Source: Chanos chanos (Eukaryota > Chordata > Actinopteri > Gonorynchiformes > Chanidae). From it: DNA of 64,000 bases. The stretch covers positions 15,317,866-15,381,865 of the forward strand of contig NC_044509.1 in NCBI RefSeq assembly GCF_902362185.1, given 5' to 3'. The notes beneath the pieces are model-generated. The model was not told the DNA's origin, did not search any database, and saw only the letters and a program-made list of their open reading frames with translations. The position numbers were made by a program, and so were the translations under genes. Numbering within the stretch: position 1 is the stretch's first letter; the number at the start of each line of letters is the position of its first letter. Positions 22,160-33,337 of this stretch are shown here, piece after piece.

Positions 22160-22500
22160 CCCCGTTTCTTTAGTAAGGCTTTGGTGACCTTCAGCTCAGG
22201 TCTTCTGACCTTTCCATCACTGTCAGGATGGGCTTTAGTGACAAGAGTCAGGGGTAGTAAATCTCCTTCCTTCATGTTGGGGTCTCTCTTGCCACTTACT
22301 ATGACCTTGGAGTGTAGAAAGCTCCTTTCACCTCCATCATTCCAAAAGGCATTGGCAAGATGTTCAACTCATCTCCACCGCTGATGGTTTCTGACAGTTA
22401 TTTTATGGAGTCTTAGGTTGGACATGGCAAGCAAGTTGCTTTAAGGACTTTGATGGCTTCAGTGGTAGTGGCGTCAATCCAACATCAGTGTTGAAGTCCA
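22160..22500 (-). mobile_element. Possible BEL/Pao-like remnant (unit 3)
   Basis: Fossil. Counterpart of 13258-13655 in copy 3. Same weak family evidence. Confidence 0.35.
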
Positions 22501-23407
22501 ACTGAAGATTTCCATACCTGGTAATTTTCCAGGAAGTTTTTAAACTTTGAAAGACTCCAGGTACCAAGCAGTGTTGACCAAGTCACTTAAAAAAATGTAG
22601 CAAGCTAAGCGACCAGTTACTCTACAAAAACATACATAGCTCAGCGGCATGAAAGCTATCCTTCACAGAAAAGCAGCTATCTACACTACAAGCTACAGGG
22701 CAAAAGTAACTTGCCACACTGAAACCACGTCATGACTGATGTTTTTTTACCCTAAGGCTAATTAAACACTCTTTCACCTCTCTAACTTTCACCTCTAAAA
22801 ACTCTGAGGTTAATAGAACTCTGTCATCATTTCTAAACAAACTATGATTAGAGTTTGTTTAACTGTCACTCTCCAGTGATGGGATGGGTGACAGCTATGT
22901 CCAAGGAGTATTTGATATCATTTAATATCTAGATGTCACAGGCCCTACAGATGAGAGATGAAGGGCTGTAAAGCATTAGGAGTGGTATCCCATTCGGAGA
23001 AAAAGGACAAAAGGAGGATTTCAAGGGATAGAATGATATCTGGATTTGACGATCAGAGCCGAGAGTGGAGAACATCACGGTTCTTCAGGTGCAAAGGGGT
23101 GTGTGTGTGTGTGTGTGTGGGAGAGAGAGAGAGAGGCAGAGACAGACAGCCAGAGAGCCTAAACGAAGATGAGTATACACTTCAATACGGTGCTGAATTT
23201 ACGACTCAGACAGTGACAGCATTAAACATACCAGCACATTTCTCACAATAACTATAAAGATCAATGAGGAACAATTTGGAGTTTATCAAAAGTGCACAAC
23301 ACAGAGAAGACATCATTTTGTGGGGGTGTGGTCAAGCAGTGTTGCACAGATGGGTGACGTGACTCCTGTTTGGGCCTTTATCAGATGATTAGTTTCATAC
23401 AGTCAGC

Positions 23408-24073
23408 ATTTATAAACAGAGAGCCCCATCGAAGATAAACTCAATAAATAACTGACTGTTAATCCAGACAGATTAGACAGATGTAGAGTCCAGGTCTGTG
23501 TTAACTTCTTTTTTTTTTAAACTGGGGCACACTGTCACAATCACAGCTTGTCTTTCTTTTCATAGTAGTTTAAGGTGAGTACTCACAAATTTCAGAAGAA
23601 CCTTCTTAAAAGTGTGATTGTTTAATCTAGAATTAAATTTCATTTTTTAATGAGATGGGATTAATGTTTTCAAATAGAATAAAAAAAATTACATTTTTTA
23701 AAGTGGTTTGAATGGATCAAATTACCAAGGTCATAGGAGAGAATCGGCCTGCTAAATCTACACCCTGCTAAAGCTGACTTACACTGGGCAGTACAAAGCT
23801 TTTATGAATTTGGGGCTTTGGTCTATGCATAGAAAGAGCTTCAGTCATGTTTTCTGTGCATAGGTCTATAGTAAAGCTAATGACTTTTCCTTTAAGATAC
23901 TTTGAAACATTGTTTTGCTTGTGACTACATCATTAATTTAAGAAATCCTTTTAACTCCAATGTGGACATATATATCTGTGTAATTTAAAACTATGATATA
24001 GGCTGATTAATGTGTCACCGTTTTCCCCAAACAGGCTGCAGGAATCAAAATATCATAGATAAACAAAGGAGAC
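23408..24073 (+). promoter_or_regulatory. Promoter, 5' UTR exon and 5' UTR intron of receptor gene 3
   Basis: TATA-like ATTTATAAAC at 23408-23417. Donor GTGAGTACT at 23575, preceded by TTAAG instead of TTGAG. Acceptor AG ends at 24034. Confidence 0.6.
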
Positions 24074-25030
24074 ATGCATTTTCCTATCAATGAAAATGAC
24101 ACCATCGTCCAGCCACCGTATTTCTATATCAGTGGATTTTCTGGCATACCCCATATGAAATATTATTATGTATTCATCTTCTTCGCCTTCATAATATCTG
24201 TGCTTGGTAACTCTTTCCTAATGATTGTCATCTATACTGACCGCAGTCTTCACACACCAAAGTACATTGCTGTCTTCAATTTGTCGATCACTGACTTGTT
24301 TGAAAGCACTTCGCTTATTCCACAACTGTTGGATACCTTCCTGTTTGGAAATCAGTTCATCTCTTATGCAGCATGTTTGTCCAATATGTTTTTTGTTCTC
24401 CTGTTCTGGACAATGCAGTCCTTAACTCTAACAATTTTGTCGTATGATAGACTTGCAGCCATTTGTTTTCCATTAAAATATCACATGATTGTGACACGCA
24501 GGTCAATGTTCATTATAGTTGCAGTTGCATGGACATGCTCTTTAGTGCCACTGTTCGTTGCAATAGGTTTCATCTCAAAGCTCTCTTTTTGTAGGTCCAC
24601 TGTGATTGAAAGTTTCTACTGTGATCATGGACCTATGTTTCGATTAGCCTGCAACAATAATTTCCCAAGTACTGTAATAAGCTTTTTATCTCCTTCCATG
24701 TTCTTGTGGTTCCCAATGTTATTTATCTTAATTTCATACACTTGCATATTTGTTACAGTATTAAAAATCGCTACATCACAGGACCGGGTAAAAGCTCTAA
24801 GAACGTGTACCTCTCATTTGATGTTGGTAGCAATATTTTACCTTCCTATAAGTATAACATTTGGTGTAGGATCTAAAATCCACCAAAATGCAAGGATCAT
24901 CTGCCTTTCTATGACCTCAACCATTCCCCCCATGCTTAATCCAATTATTTACACTCTGAAGACAGAGGAGTTTAAGGTTTCTGTCAAAAAGATTTTGAAA
25001 AGAAAACCCATTTTTCCATCAAGAAAATGA
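24074..25030 (+). CDS. Odorant receptor, subfamily 1, copy 3
   Basis: Intact 318-residue odorant receptor. The N-terminus MHFPINENDTIVQ differs from copies 1 and 2 and is shared with copy 4. The sequon shifts from NES to NDT but glycosylation potential remains. Motifs kept: GN (TM1), LHTPKY, SYDRLAAICFPLKY, SFCRS/FYCDHG/LACNN, SYTCIF, KALRTCTSHL, PMLNPIIY. Private changes include a V-to-I change (AIGFISK), CRSTVIES and FLSPSMF in TM5. The C-terminus TEEFKVSV is shared with copy 4. Confidence 0.95.
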   Translation: MHFPINENDTIVQPPYFYISGFSGIPHMKYYYVFIFFAFIISVLGNSFLMIVIYTDRSLHTPKYIAVFNLSITDLFESTSLIPQLLDTFLFGNQFISYAACLSNMFFVLLFWTMQSLTLTILSYDRLAAICFPLKYHMIVTRRSMFIIVAVAWTCSLVPLFVAIGFISKLSFCRSTVIESFYCDHGPMFRLACNNNFPSTVISFLSPSMFLWFPMLFILISYTCIFVTVLKIATSQDRVKALRTCTSHLMLVAIFYLPISITFGVGSKIHQNARIICLSMTSTIPPMLNPIIYTLKTEEFKVSVKKILKRKPIFPSRK

Positions 25031-25095
25031 ATATCTCTTCTGAAGCTAAATGAACTAATATTTATATGTATATATAACTCTATATAATTCACTCG

Positions 25096-25126
<31 letters not shown>

Positions 25127-25135
25127 CACACACAC

Positions 25136-25220
<85 letters not shown>

Positions 25221-25230
25221 ATGTATGTGT
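25096..25230. repeat. Microsatellite (CT)n(CA)n(AT)n(GT)n, unit 3
   Basis: Differs from units 1 and 2 by an added CA run between the CT and AT runs. Confidence 0.95.
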
Positions 25231-26239
25231 CTAGATATATAAACATTAAAAATAGCTTTAATTGTTTAATTGTTGTTTTGTGAAACTTGATGAGTTAGAA
25301 ATAATAATAACAATAATAACTTTAGCTCTGCATGGAAGAGATGGGGAAATGTGGAGGTCTGTAAGTAAACCCTTGGTTGGAAACAATCCCATTCCTCTTA
25401 TATGTTGTATCACATTTTATGTTTTGTATAGAAAATGGCACAATGCGAGTAGTTCCTGGAAATAAAGTAAAAAATATTACACAAAAGTACTTTTGTTGTC
25501 CTTAGTTCAGTGACCAGCATGAGTTACTAGACAGTATAACAACCATGAAAAAGATGAATTACTGAGGAAAGGGGACAAAAAGTAAGAAACAGCAACAGTA
25601 CCTATAGAGCAAGCTGTGCTCTGATCAGTACAGTATTGAGAAAACATCCTAATTGAGATCAAGTCAGGGACAAGAAGCAAGGGGTGTAAATGTGGTCATC
25701 ACCATGTTCAGTTATTCCTAACATAATAGACACTGTCACAGAGCAGTTTAAGGGGTACAGGGCATACTGTGAGCAAGCATAAAGCCACAGCATAATGGAC
25801 AGACTCCCAAATGATCAAATAGATCATTTGAAACCCTCAGAGGAATAAAACTCATTTGGGTGGAGCCCTATTGTAGTTAACATATTCCAGGGAGTAAAGA
25901 GAAAGAAAACTCTGAAAAAATGACAGAAGAGTCTGTATGTTTTTCATGACCATCATGAATTGTGCTTGGTAAGTATATCAATTGTCACACAAGCATACAC
26001 TGATAGGTTTCATAATTACCGAGTATTTCGGCACATTCATTAGGAAATGAAACAAATACCCAGAATATGATTGAGCCGCTGACATGGACAAGTTACGTTT
26101 GAAATATTTGCACGTATCTGCCCATCTAAGAGTCTCCTGCCCAGGGGTATGCACTCAGGAGAACAGCTGAGAGCATGCGCACCTGAATACACAAGGGTAA
26201 AAGATGTGGACACGTGATTTGAATGATAGTCATAAGCAC

Positions 26240-26580
26240 CCCCATTTCTTTAGTAAGGCTTTGGTGACCTTCAGCTCAGGTCTTCTGATCTTTCCATCAC
26301 TGTCAAGATGGGCTTTAGTGACAAGACTCAGGGGTAGTAAATCTCCTTCCTTCATGTTGGGGTCTCTCTTGCCACTTACTATGACCTTGGAGTGTAGAAA
26401 GCTCCTTTCACCTCCATCATTCCAAAAGGCACTGGCAAGATGTTCAACTCATCTCCGCCGCTGATGGTTTCTGACAGTTATTTTATGGAGTCTTAGGTTG
26501 GACATGGCAAGCAAGTTGCTTTAAGGACTTTAATGGCTTCAGTGGTAGTGGCGTCAATCCAACATCAGTGTTGAAGTCCA
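26240..26580 (-). mobile_element. Possible BEL/Pao-like remnant (unit 4)
   Basis: Fossil. Counterpart of 13258-13655 in copy 4. Same weak family evidence. Confidence 0.35.
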
Positions 26581-27487
26581 ACTGAAAATTTCCATACCTG
26601 GTAATTTTCCAGGAAGTTTTTAAACTTTGAAAGACTCCAGGTACCAAGCAGTGTTGACCAAGTCACTTAAAAAAATGTAGCAAGCTAAGCAACCAGTTAC
26701 TCTACAAAAACATACATTGCTCAGCTGCATGAAAGCTACCCTTCACAGAAAAGCAGCTATCTACACTACAAGCTACAGGGCAAAAGTAACTTGCCACACT
26801 GAAACCACGTCATGACTGATGTTATCCCTAAGGCTAATTAAACACTCTTTCACCTCTCTAACTTTCACCTCTAAAAACTCCGAGGTTAATAGAACTCTGT
26901 CATCATTTCTAAACAAACTATGATTAGAGTTTGTTTAACTGTCACTCTCCAGTGATGGGATGGGTGACAGCTGTGTCCAAGGAGTATTTGATATCATTTA
27001 ATATCTAGATGTCACAGGCCCTACAGAAGAGAAATGAAGGGCTGTAAAGCATTAGGAGTGGTATCCCATTCGGAGAAAAAGGACAAAAGGAGGATTTCAA
27101 GGGATAGAATGATATCTGGATTTGACGATCAGAGCCGAGAGTGGAGAACATCACGGTTCTTCAGGTGCAAAGGGGTGTGTGTGTGTGTGTGTGTGTGTGG
27201 GAGAGAGAGAGAGAGGCAGAGACAGACAGCCAGAGAGCCTAAACGAAGATGAGTATACACTTAAATACGGTGCCGAATTTACGACTCAGACAGTGACAGC
27301 ATTAAACATACCAGCACATTTCTCACAATAACTATAAAGATCAATGAGGAACAATTTGGAGTTTATCAAAAGTGCACAACACAGAGAAGACATCATTTTG
27401 TGGGGGTGTGGTCAAGCAGTGTTGCACAGATGGGTGACGTGACTCCTGTTTGGGCCTTTATCAGATGATTAGTTTCATACAGTCAGC

Positions 27488-28151
27488 ATTTATAAACAGA
27501 GAGCCCCATCGAAGATAAGCTCAATAAATAACTGACTGTTAATCCAGAAAGATTAGACAGATGTAGAGTCCAGGTCTGTGTTAACTTCTTTTTTTTTTAA
27601 ACTGGGGCACACTGTCACAATCACAGCTTGTCTTTCTTTTCATAGTAGTTTGAGGTGAGTACTCACAAATTTCAGAAGAACCTTCTTAAAAGTCTGATTG
27701 TTTAATCTAGAATTAAATTTCATTTTTTAATGAGATGGGATTAATGTTTTCAAATAGAATAAAAAAAATTACATTTTTTAAAGTGGTTTGAATGGATCAA
27801 ATTACCAAGGTCATAGGAGAGAATCAGCCTGCTAAATCTACACCCTGCTAAAGGTGACTTACACTGGGCAGTACAAAGCTTTTATGAATTTGGGGCTTTG
27901 GTCTATGCATAGAAAGAGCTTCAGTCATGTTTTTTTTGCATAGGTCTATAGTAAAGCTAATGACTTTTCCTTTAAGATACTTTGAAACATTGTTTTGCTT
28001 GTGACTACATCATTAATTTAAGAAATCCTTTTAACTCCAATGTGGACATATATATCTGTGTAATTTAAAACTATGATATAGGCTGATTAATGTGTCACCG
28101 TTTTCCCCAAACAGGCTGCAGGAATCAAAATATCATAGATAAACAAAGGAG
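27488..28151 (+). promoter_or_regulatory. Promoter, 5' UTR exon and 5' UTR intron of receptor gene 4
   Basis: TATA-like ATTTATAAAC at 27488-27497. Donor GTGAGTACT at 27655. Acceptor AG ends at 28114. The leader just before the ATG lacks two bases present in the other copies (GGAG-ATG instead of GGAGAC-ATG). Confidence 0.6.
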
Positions 28152-29108
28152 ATGCATTTTCCTATCAATGAAAATGACACCATCGTCCAGCCACCGTATT
28201 TCTATATCAGTGGATTTTCTGGCATACCCCATATGAAATATTATTATGTATTCATCTTCTTCGCCTTCATAATATCTGTGCTTGGTAACTCTTTCCTAAT
28301 GATTGTCATCTATACTGACCGCAGTCTTCACACACCAAAGTACATTGCTGTCTTCAATTTGTCGATCACTGACTTGTTTGAAAGCACTTCGCTTATTCCA
28401 CAACTGTTGGATACCTTCCTGTTTGGAAATCAGTTCATCTCTTATGCAGCATGTTTGTCCAATATGTTTTTTGTTCTCCTGTTCTGGACAATGCAGTCCT
28501 TAACTCTAACAATTTTGTCGTATGATAGACTTGCAGCCATTTGTTTTCCATTAAAATATCACATGATTGTGACACACAGGTCAATGTTCATTATAGTTGC
28601 AGTTGCATGGACATACTCTTTAGTGTCACTGTTCGTTGCAGTAGGTTTCATCTCAAAGCTGTCTTTTTGTAGGTCCATTGTGATTGAAAGTTTCTACTGT
28701 GATCATGGACCTATGTTTCGATTAGCCTGCAACAATAACTTCCCAAGTACTGTAATAAGCTTTTTATTTCCTTCCATGCTCTTGTGGTTCCCAATGTTAT
28801 TTATCTTAATTTCATACACTTGCATATTTGTTACAGTATTAAAAATCGCTACATCACAGGACCGGGTAAAAGCTCTAAGAACATGTACCTCTCATTTGAT
28901 GTTGGTAGCAATATTTTATCTTCCTATAAGTATAACATTTGGTTTAGGCCCTAAAATCCACCAAAATGCAAGGATCATCTACCTTTCTATGACCTCAACC
29001 ATTCCTCCCATGCTTAATCCAATCATTTACACTCTGAAGACAGAGGAGTTTAAGGTTTCTGTCAAAAAGATTTTGAAAAGAAAACCCATTTTTCCATCAA
29101 GAAAATGA
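28152..29108 (+). CDS. Odorant receptor, subfamily 1, copy 4
   Basis: Intact 318-residue odorant receptor, closest to copy 3 at both ends (MHFPINENDTIVQ, TEEFKVSV). All signature motifs are present. Private changes near TM6-TM7 are FGLGPKIH (others FGVGSKIH) and RIIYLSM (others RIICLSM, losing a cysteine). The start is the ATG after the shortened leader. Expected role as for the other copies: odorant-binding GPCR. Ligand unknown. Confidence 0.95.
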   Translation: MHFPINENDTIVQPPYFYISGFSGIPHMKYYYVFIFFAFIISVLGNSFLMIVIYTDRSLHTPKYIAVFNLSITDLFESTSLIPQLLDTFLFGNQFISYAACLSNMFFVLLFWTMQSLTLTILSYDRLAAICFPLKYHMIVTHRSMFIIVAVAWTYSLVSLFVAVGFISKLSFCRSIVIESFYCDHGPMFRLACNNNFPSTVISFLFPSMLLWFPMLFILISYTCIFVTVLKIATSQDRVKALRTCTSHLMLVAIFYLPISITFGLGPKIHQNARIIYLSMTSTIPPMLNPIIYTLKTEEFKVSVKKILKRKPIFPSRK

Positions 29109-29176
29109 ATATCTCTTCTGAAGCTACTGAACTAATTTTTATATGTATGTATGTATATATAACTCTATATAATTCA

Positions 29177-29178
<2 letters not shown>

Positions 29179-29228
<50 letters not shown>

Positions 29229-29256
29229 ATACATATGTATGTGTATATATATATAA
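29179..29256. repeat. Microsatellite (CT)n, unit 4
   Basis: An expanded CT run of about 45 bp followed by short TA/TG steps. The long AT and GT runs of the other units are nearly absent. Confidence 0.9.
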
Positions 29257-29945
29257 ATATTAAAAATAGCTTTATTTGTTGTTTTGTGAAACTTGATGAA
29301 TTAGAAATAATAATAACAATAATAACTATAGCTCTGCATGGAAGAGATGGGGAAATGTGGAGGTCTGTAAGTAAACCCATGGTTGTAAACAATCAAATTG
29401 TTCTTATATGTTGTATCACATTTTATGTTTTGTATAGAAAATGGCACAATGCAGAGTAGTTCCTGGAAATAAAGTAAAAATATTACACAAAAGTACTTTT
29501 GTTGTCCTTAGTTCAGTGACCAGCATGAGTTACTAGACAGCATAACTACCATGAAAAAGATGAATTATTGAGGAAAGGGGAAAAAAAGTAAGAAACAGCA
29601 ACAGTACCTATAGAACAAGCTGTGCTCTGATCAGTACAGTATTGAGAAAACATCCTAATTGAGATCAAGTCAGGGACAAGAAGCAAGGGGTGTAAATGTG
29701 GTCATCACCATGTTCAGTTATTCCTAACATAATAGACACTGTCACAGAGCAGTTTAAGGGGTACAGGGCATACTGTGAGCAAGCATAAAGCCACAGCATA
29801 ATGGACAGACTCCCAAATGATCAAATAGATCATTTGAAACCCTCAGAGGAATAAAACTCATTTGGGTGGAGCCCTATTGTAGTTAACATATTCCAGGGAG
29901 TAAAGAGAAAGAAAACTCTGAAAAAATGACAGAAAAGTCTGTATG

Positions 29946-30346
29946 AGGTGAGATGAGACGATATTGATTGTGTTTGCAGAGTTAAGAAGGATGACACTTA
30001 ATTGGGAAATTTCCAGCTGGACTTTGGTAACATTCCAGCCTGAAAGATGTTAAAAATCAAGTTTACCATTAAAGTTCAAAACATATTGTGATGAATCTAT
30101 GAGACTCTTTATGTTATAAATGAACAAAGTGTACTGATTGCACATTTTTATAAGTTTAATTAACTCTATAACTTCAGTTATAAGTATGGAAAGCTAAAAA
30201 TGGATCAAAATGAATAAATACATGCTCTGATCTGACAATTTGTTAACCATGCATAGTTGAAATCGCAACCTGAGAGGCTGTATTCCATCATGCAGTTTTA
30301 CACAAAACATTTGAAACAGTAAAAAAGGTGAAGCCAACCAGCCATA
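29946..30346. other. Segment of about 401 bp present only in unit 4
   Basis: The other units read GTCTGTATG directly into TTTTTCATGACC. Here about 400 bp of AT-rich sequence separates the two. No terminal inverted repeat, poly-A tail or clear target duplication is seen, so insertion here and loss from the other copies are both possible. Confidence 0.6.
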
Positions 30347-30528
30347 TTTTTCATGACCATCATGAACTGTGCTTGGTAAGTATATTAATTGTCACACAAG
30401 CATACACTGATAGGTTTCATATTTACGGAGTATTTCACCCCATTCATTAGGAAATGAAACAAATACCCAGAATATGATTGAGCAGCTGACATGGACAAGT
30501 CTGTTTGAAATATTTGCAAGTATCTGCC

Positions 30529-31710
30529 TGTGGCAGGGTGAAGCCGAACCAAGGTTCGGGTTGCCCAAAACGCACCAAAAACAAAAAAAAAAAATGGCTC
30601 CGCCGCAAATAGCACGTAAGTACAAGGTGTTTTATCTACAGTGCAAAAAAAAACAACAAAAAAAATGGTCCAACCAAAGTGAAGAAAAGTGAAAAAAATG
30701 TCCAAAATAGCAAATATTTACAGTGAAAGAATATGTATATATATATTTACAAGAAAAAACAAACAAACAAAAAATATATAGATAAACAAATAAACAAACA
30801 AATCGCTACTTTCAATTCTCACTAAATTCAATTCACCACTCAACAGCTACTCTCTGTTCTCCTGACTCCCTCAGTGTACAATGACCAAAAACCCCTTTTT
30901 GTGCTATAAGCCCCTCCCCCAGAACATACCACATTCGTTCTGTTAAGTTAAAATAAGATAGCCATTAATTATCCCCTCCAATACATACACATAATCACAA
31001 ACACAAATATACACTCTACAGTAATGTTTCAACTTGTACCATTTGTGGCTAGTAACAGCTGATCATTACATTTTAACGTAAAACCCCTTTCCCATGGAGT
31101 GGCCCCGTCCCCGTGTGCATCACGCATGCGCCCTTCTGGCTAAACCAAATAAGCGAACTCACATTCCTATGGTTCTGTTTGGTCCTCCCCTGCACCGGTA
31201 GTCCCATGCTACTGTAACCAAACAGATAACCAAACAGACGGACAAACAGAGAAAACAGAGGGAGACACGACAATCCAACAAACATTACACCACAATACGA
31301 ACATTCAAACAAAGCGATATGTAGGCCTGTAATAAAGACGGGACAAACATTTAACTGGGTAATGTGTGTGAGTGTAACATGATAGGGACGGTAACGGTAA
31401 AACAAACAGTAAAGACGCTAACAAACATTTAAGTGTAATTGGGGGTGTTTGTGGGGTGTTTTAAACTGTAAGATTGTGAACGTGAATTGGAAATGTTTGT
31501 GTGTATGAAACCGGGTAACCTGCTGCGTACTTCGAGTGTGCACCCTCGAAGTTAGCGCGGTATTTTATTGGTGTATGTGCATTATAGATATATATGAATG
31601 ACGTACACGTAACAGGACAAACACGAACGAACACTGTACAATTACGGAAAAGTGGTTAGTTTGGGGGGAAAAGGCGTCGCTCGCGGCCTGCGACAGAGCC
31701 CTCTGTCACA
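30529..31710 (-). mobile_element. Solo LTR of the gypsy element family, in unit 4
   Basis: Starts TGTGGCAGGGTGAAGCC and ends CCCTCTGTCACA, matching the LTR at 4583-5494. It is flanked by a perfect 5-bp target duplication CTGCC (30524-30528, 31711-31715). Units 1-3 hold the empty site TATCTGCCCATCT. About 330 bp near 31026-31357 is absent from both LTRs of the element at 1-5494, so this is a different LTR subfamily. Confidence 0.93.
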
Positions 31711-31826
31711 CTGCCCATCTAAGAGTCTCCTGCCCAGGGGTATGCACTCAGGAGAACAGCTGAGAGCATGCACACCTGAATACACGAGGGTAAAATATGT
31801 GGACACGTGATTTGAATGATAGTCAT

Positions 31827-32344
31827 TGCCTTCTCTCAGACTGCTACCTGGAGGGAGGTGGGAGGGGGGGGGGATCAGTTGCTGTGACTTCGAGAATGTA
31901 CATATATATATAATATCTGGTCTCTGCCTCCATATCAGCATGCTCCTGTAGTGACTAAAGCAGAGGTAAAGTATGTTAAATCTGTGTTTTGTTTCCATCC
32001 ATTTTCTACTTTGTCTTGGATTGTTGTTGCAGTGGATCTGCTCTTTGTTCTGAATTCCGTATTTGAAATTTGTTAAACAAAATATTTTGTATTCTGTCAC
32101 ATATTTTAATAGAAAGGAGAAACATCTAATGCACTTTTTGCACTGCCTGTGTGTGTTCTGAGGAAGGTCAGTATTGATCAACCATCATTCACCTCCAGTC
32201 ATGCTTCTTACTTCACTGTGTGAATGCTGATTGTAATTTTAGTGTTTCACTTAAAAGTGAATGAATTCAAACTAAGATTTAGATGAAAACTGAACTATTT
32301 CAGACGTTATTTTTCTCTACATGCGAAGACGACGAAATTTCCAG
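31827..32344 (+). promoter_or_regulatory. Promoter, 5' UTR exon and 5' UTR intron of receptor gene 5
   Basis: TATA-like run at 31902-31914. Exon ends AGCAGAG at 31965. Donor GTAAAG at 31966. Acceptor TATTTCAG ends at 32303 (intron 338 nt). The sequence just left of 31827, which ends the tandem array, resembles the block upstream of the other subfamily-2 genes (ACATGTGATTTTGAA). Confidence 0.5.
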
Positions 32345-33337
32345 ATGTCTTCACAACCAATCTCTGCAAACACGACATTTGTACGTCCATCCACATTTTA
32401 TATTAATGGATTTTCCAATGTCCCACATGCAAAGTATTATTATATATTTCTCTGCCTTGTCTACACCACAACGGTCCTCGGGAACTCCTTTATAATGTGT
32501 ACTATATGCTTAGCACGCAGGCTTCACACAGCGAAGTACATTGCCGTGTTTAACTTGGCTGTGACTGACTTGGGCGGAAGTACTGCTCTGATTCCGAGGC
32601 TTGTGGACACATTTTTGTTTGAACACCATTACATATCTTATGAGGCTTGCTTGGCCAACATGTTTTTTGTTTTCTTTTTCATGACTCTGCAGTCTCTCAC
32701 TCTGCTTGCTTTGGCTTATGACAGAGTGGTTGCAATTTGTTTTCCTCTGACATACCATGCAGTTGTCACTAAAACAGCGATGGCTTTGATCATTGGATGT
32801 ATGTGGGTGTTTACAACAGCTCTAGTTGCTTCCACTGTAGCACTGATTACCAGACTCTCTTTTTGTCGATCTACTGTTGTTAACAGCTATTTTTGTGACC
32901 ATGGGCCTCTATATAAACTGGCCTGTAATGACACATCGTTGAATAACATCATGGCCTATGTCTGTTTTGCCGTAATCATTTGCATTCCGGTAATATTAAT
33001 AGGTATTTCATATGCTTGCATAGCTTTTGCATTACTTAAAATTGCACAAGGACTTGAGCGTATCAAAGCCTTGAAAACCTGTACATCCCATTTAATATTA
33101 GTGGCCATGCTGTACCTGCCACTTTTATTCATAAACATTGCAGCTGTGGTGTCAAGACTAGACCCTAATGTCAGGATAATCAATTACTCTCTCACACAAA
33201 CAATACCATCCATGCTGAATCCTATTATATACACAATTAAGACAGAGGAGGTCAGGCAGTCTATTAGAGGACTCTACAAGAGAGCCATGGTAAATAAAAC
33301 AGTAGATAAAAATATGAAGGGCACCAGAGGTAAATAA
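32345..33337 (+). CDS. Odorant receptor, subfamily 2, first gene
   Basis: Intact 330-residue odorant receptor. The start MSSQPISANTTF is chosen by alignment with the other three members. An in-frame ATG 24 bp upstream (32321, MRRRRNFQ) would add 8 residues. Motifs: NTT sequon (9-11), GN in TM1 (46-47), LHTAKY (60-65), Cys 102, AYDRVVAICFPLTY, SFCRS/YFCDHG/LACND in loop 2, SYACIA in TM5, KALKTCTSHL (241-250) and SMLNPIIY (289-296). It differs most from its three sisters (NDTSLNNIMAYVCFAV in TM5). Clearly related to subfamily 1 (FYIxGFSxxPHxKYYYIF). Expected in olfactory neuron cilia. Ligand unknown. Confidence 0.94.
   Translation: MSSQPISANTTFVRPSTFYINGFSNVPHAKYYYIFLCLVYTTTVLGNSFIMCTICLARRLHTAKYIAVFNLAVTDLGGSTALIPRLVDTFLFEHHYISYEACLANMFFVFFFMTLQSLTLLALAYDRVVAICFPLTYHAVVTKTAMALIIGCMWVFTTALVASTVALITRLSFCRSTVVNSYFCDHGPLYKLACNDTSLNNIMAYVCFAVIICIPVILIGISYACIAFALLKIAQGLERIKALKTCTSHLILVAMLYLPLLFINIAAVVSRLDPNVRIINYSLTQTIPSMLNPIIYTIKTEEVRQSIRGLYKRAMVNKTVDKNMKGTRGK

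Larger units (their letters stand above)
22151..26230 (+). repeat. Tandem odorant receptor unit, copy 3
   Basis: 4080-bp unit without large insertions. It preserves the empty sites for the solo LTRs of copies 2 and 4. The left part shares small variants with copy 4. A patch after the microsatellite shares variants with copy 1. Confidence 0.92.
26231..31826 (+). repeat. Tandem odorant receptor unit, copy 4
   Basis: Last copy of the array. Its length of 5596 bp includes a 1182-bp solo LTR (30529-31710) and a segment of about 401 bp found only here (29946-30346). Similarity to other copies ends at CAT 31824-31826, after which unique promoter sequence of the next receptor gene follows. Confidence 0.9.

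Noticed and set aside
32510-32758. Antisense open frames inside the receptor genes (also near 36346, 51265, 60046)
   Set aside because: They recur because the sense genes are duplicated. No domain, no promoter, typical shadow frames.
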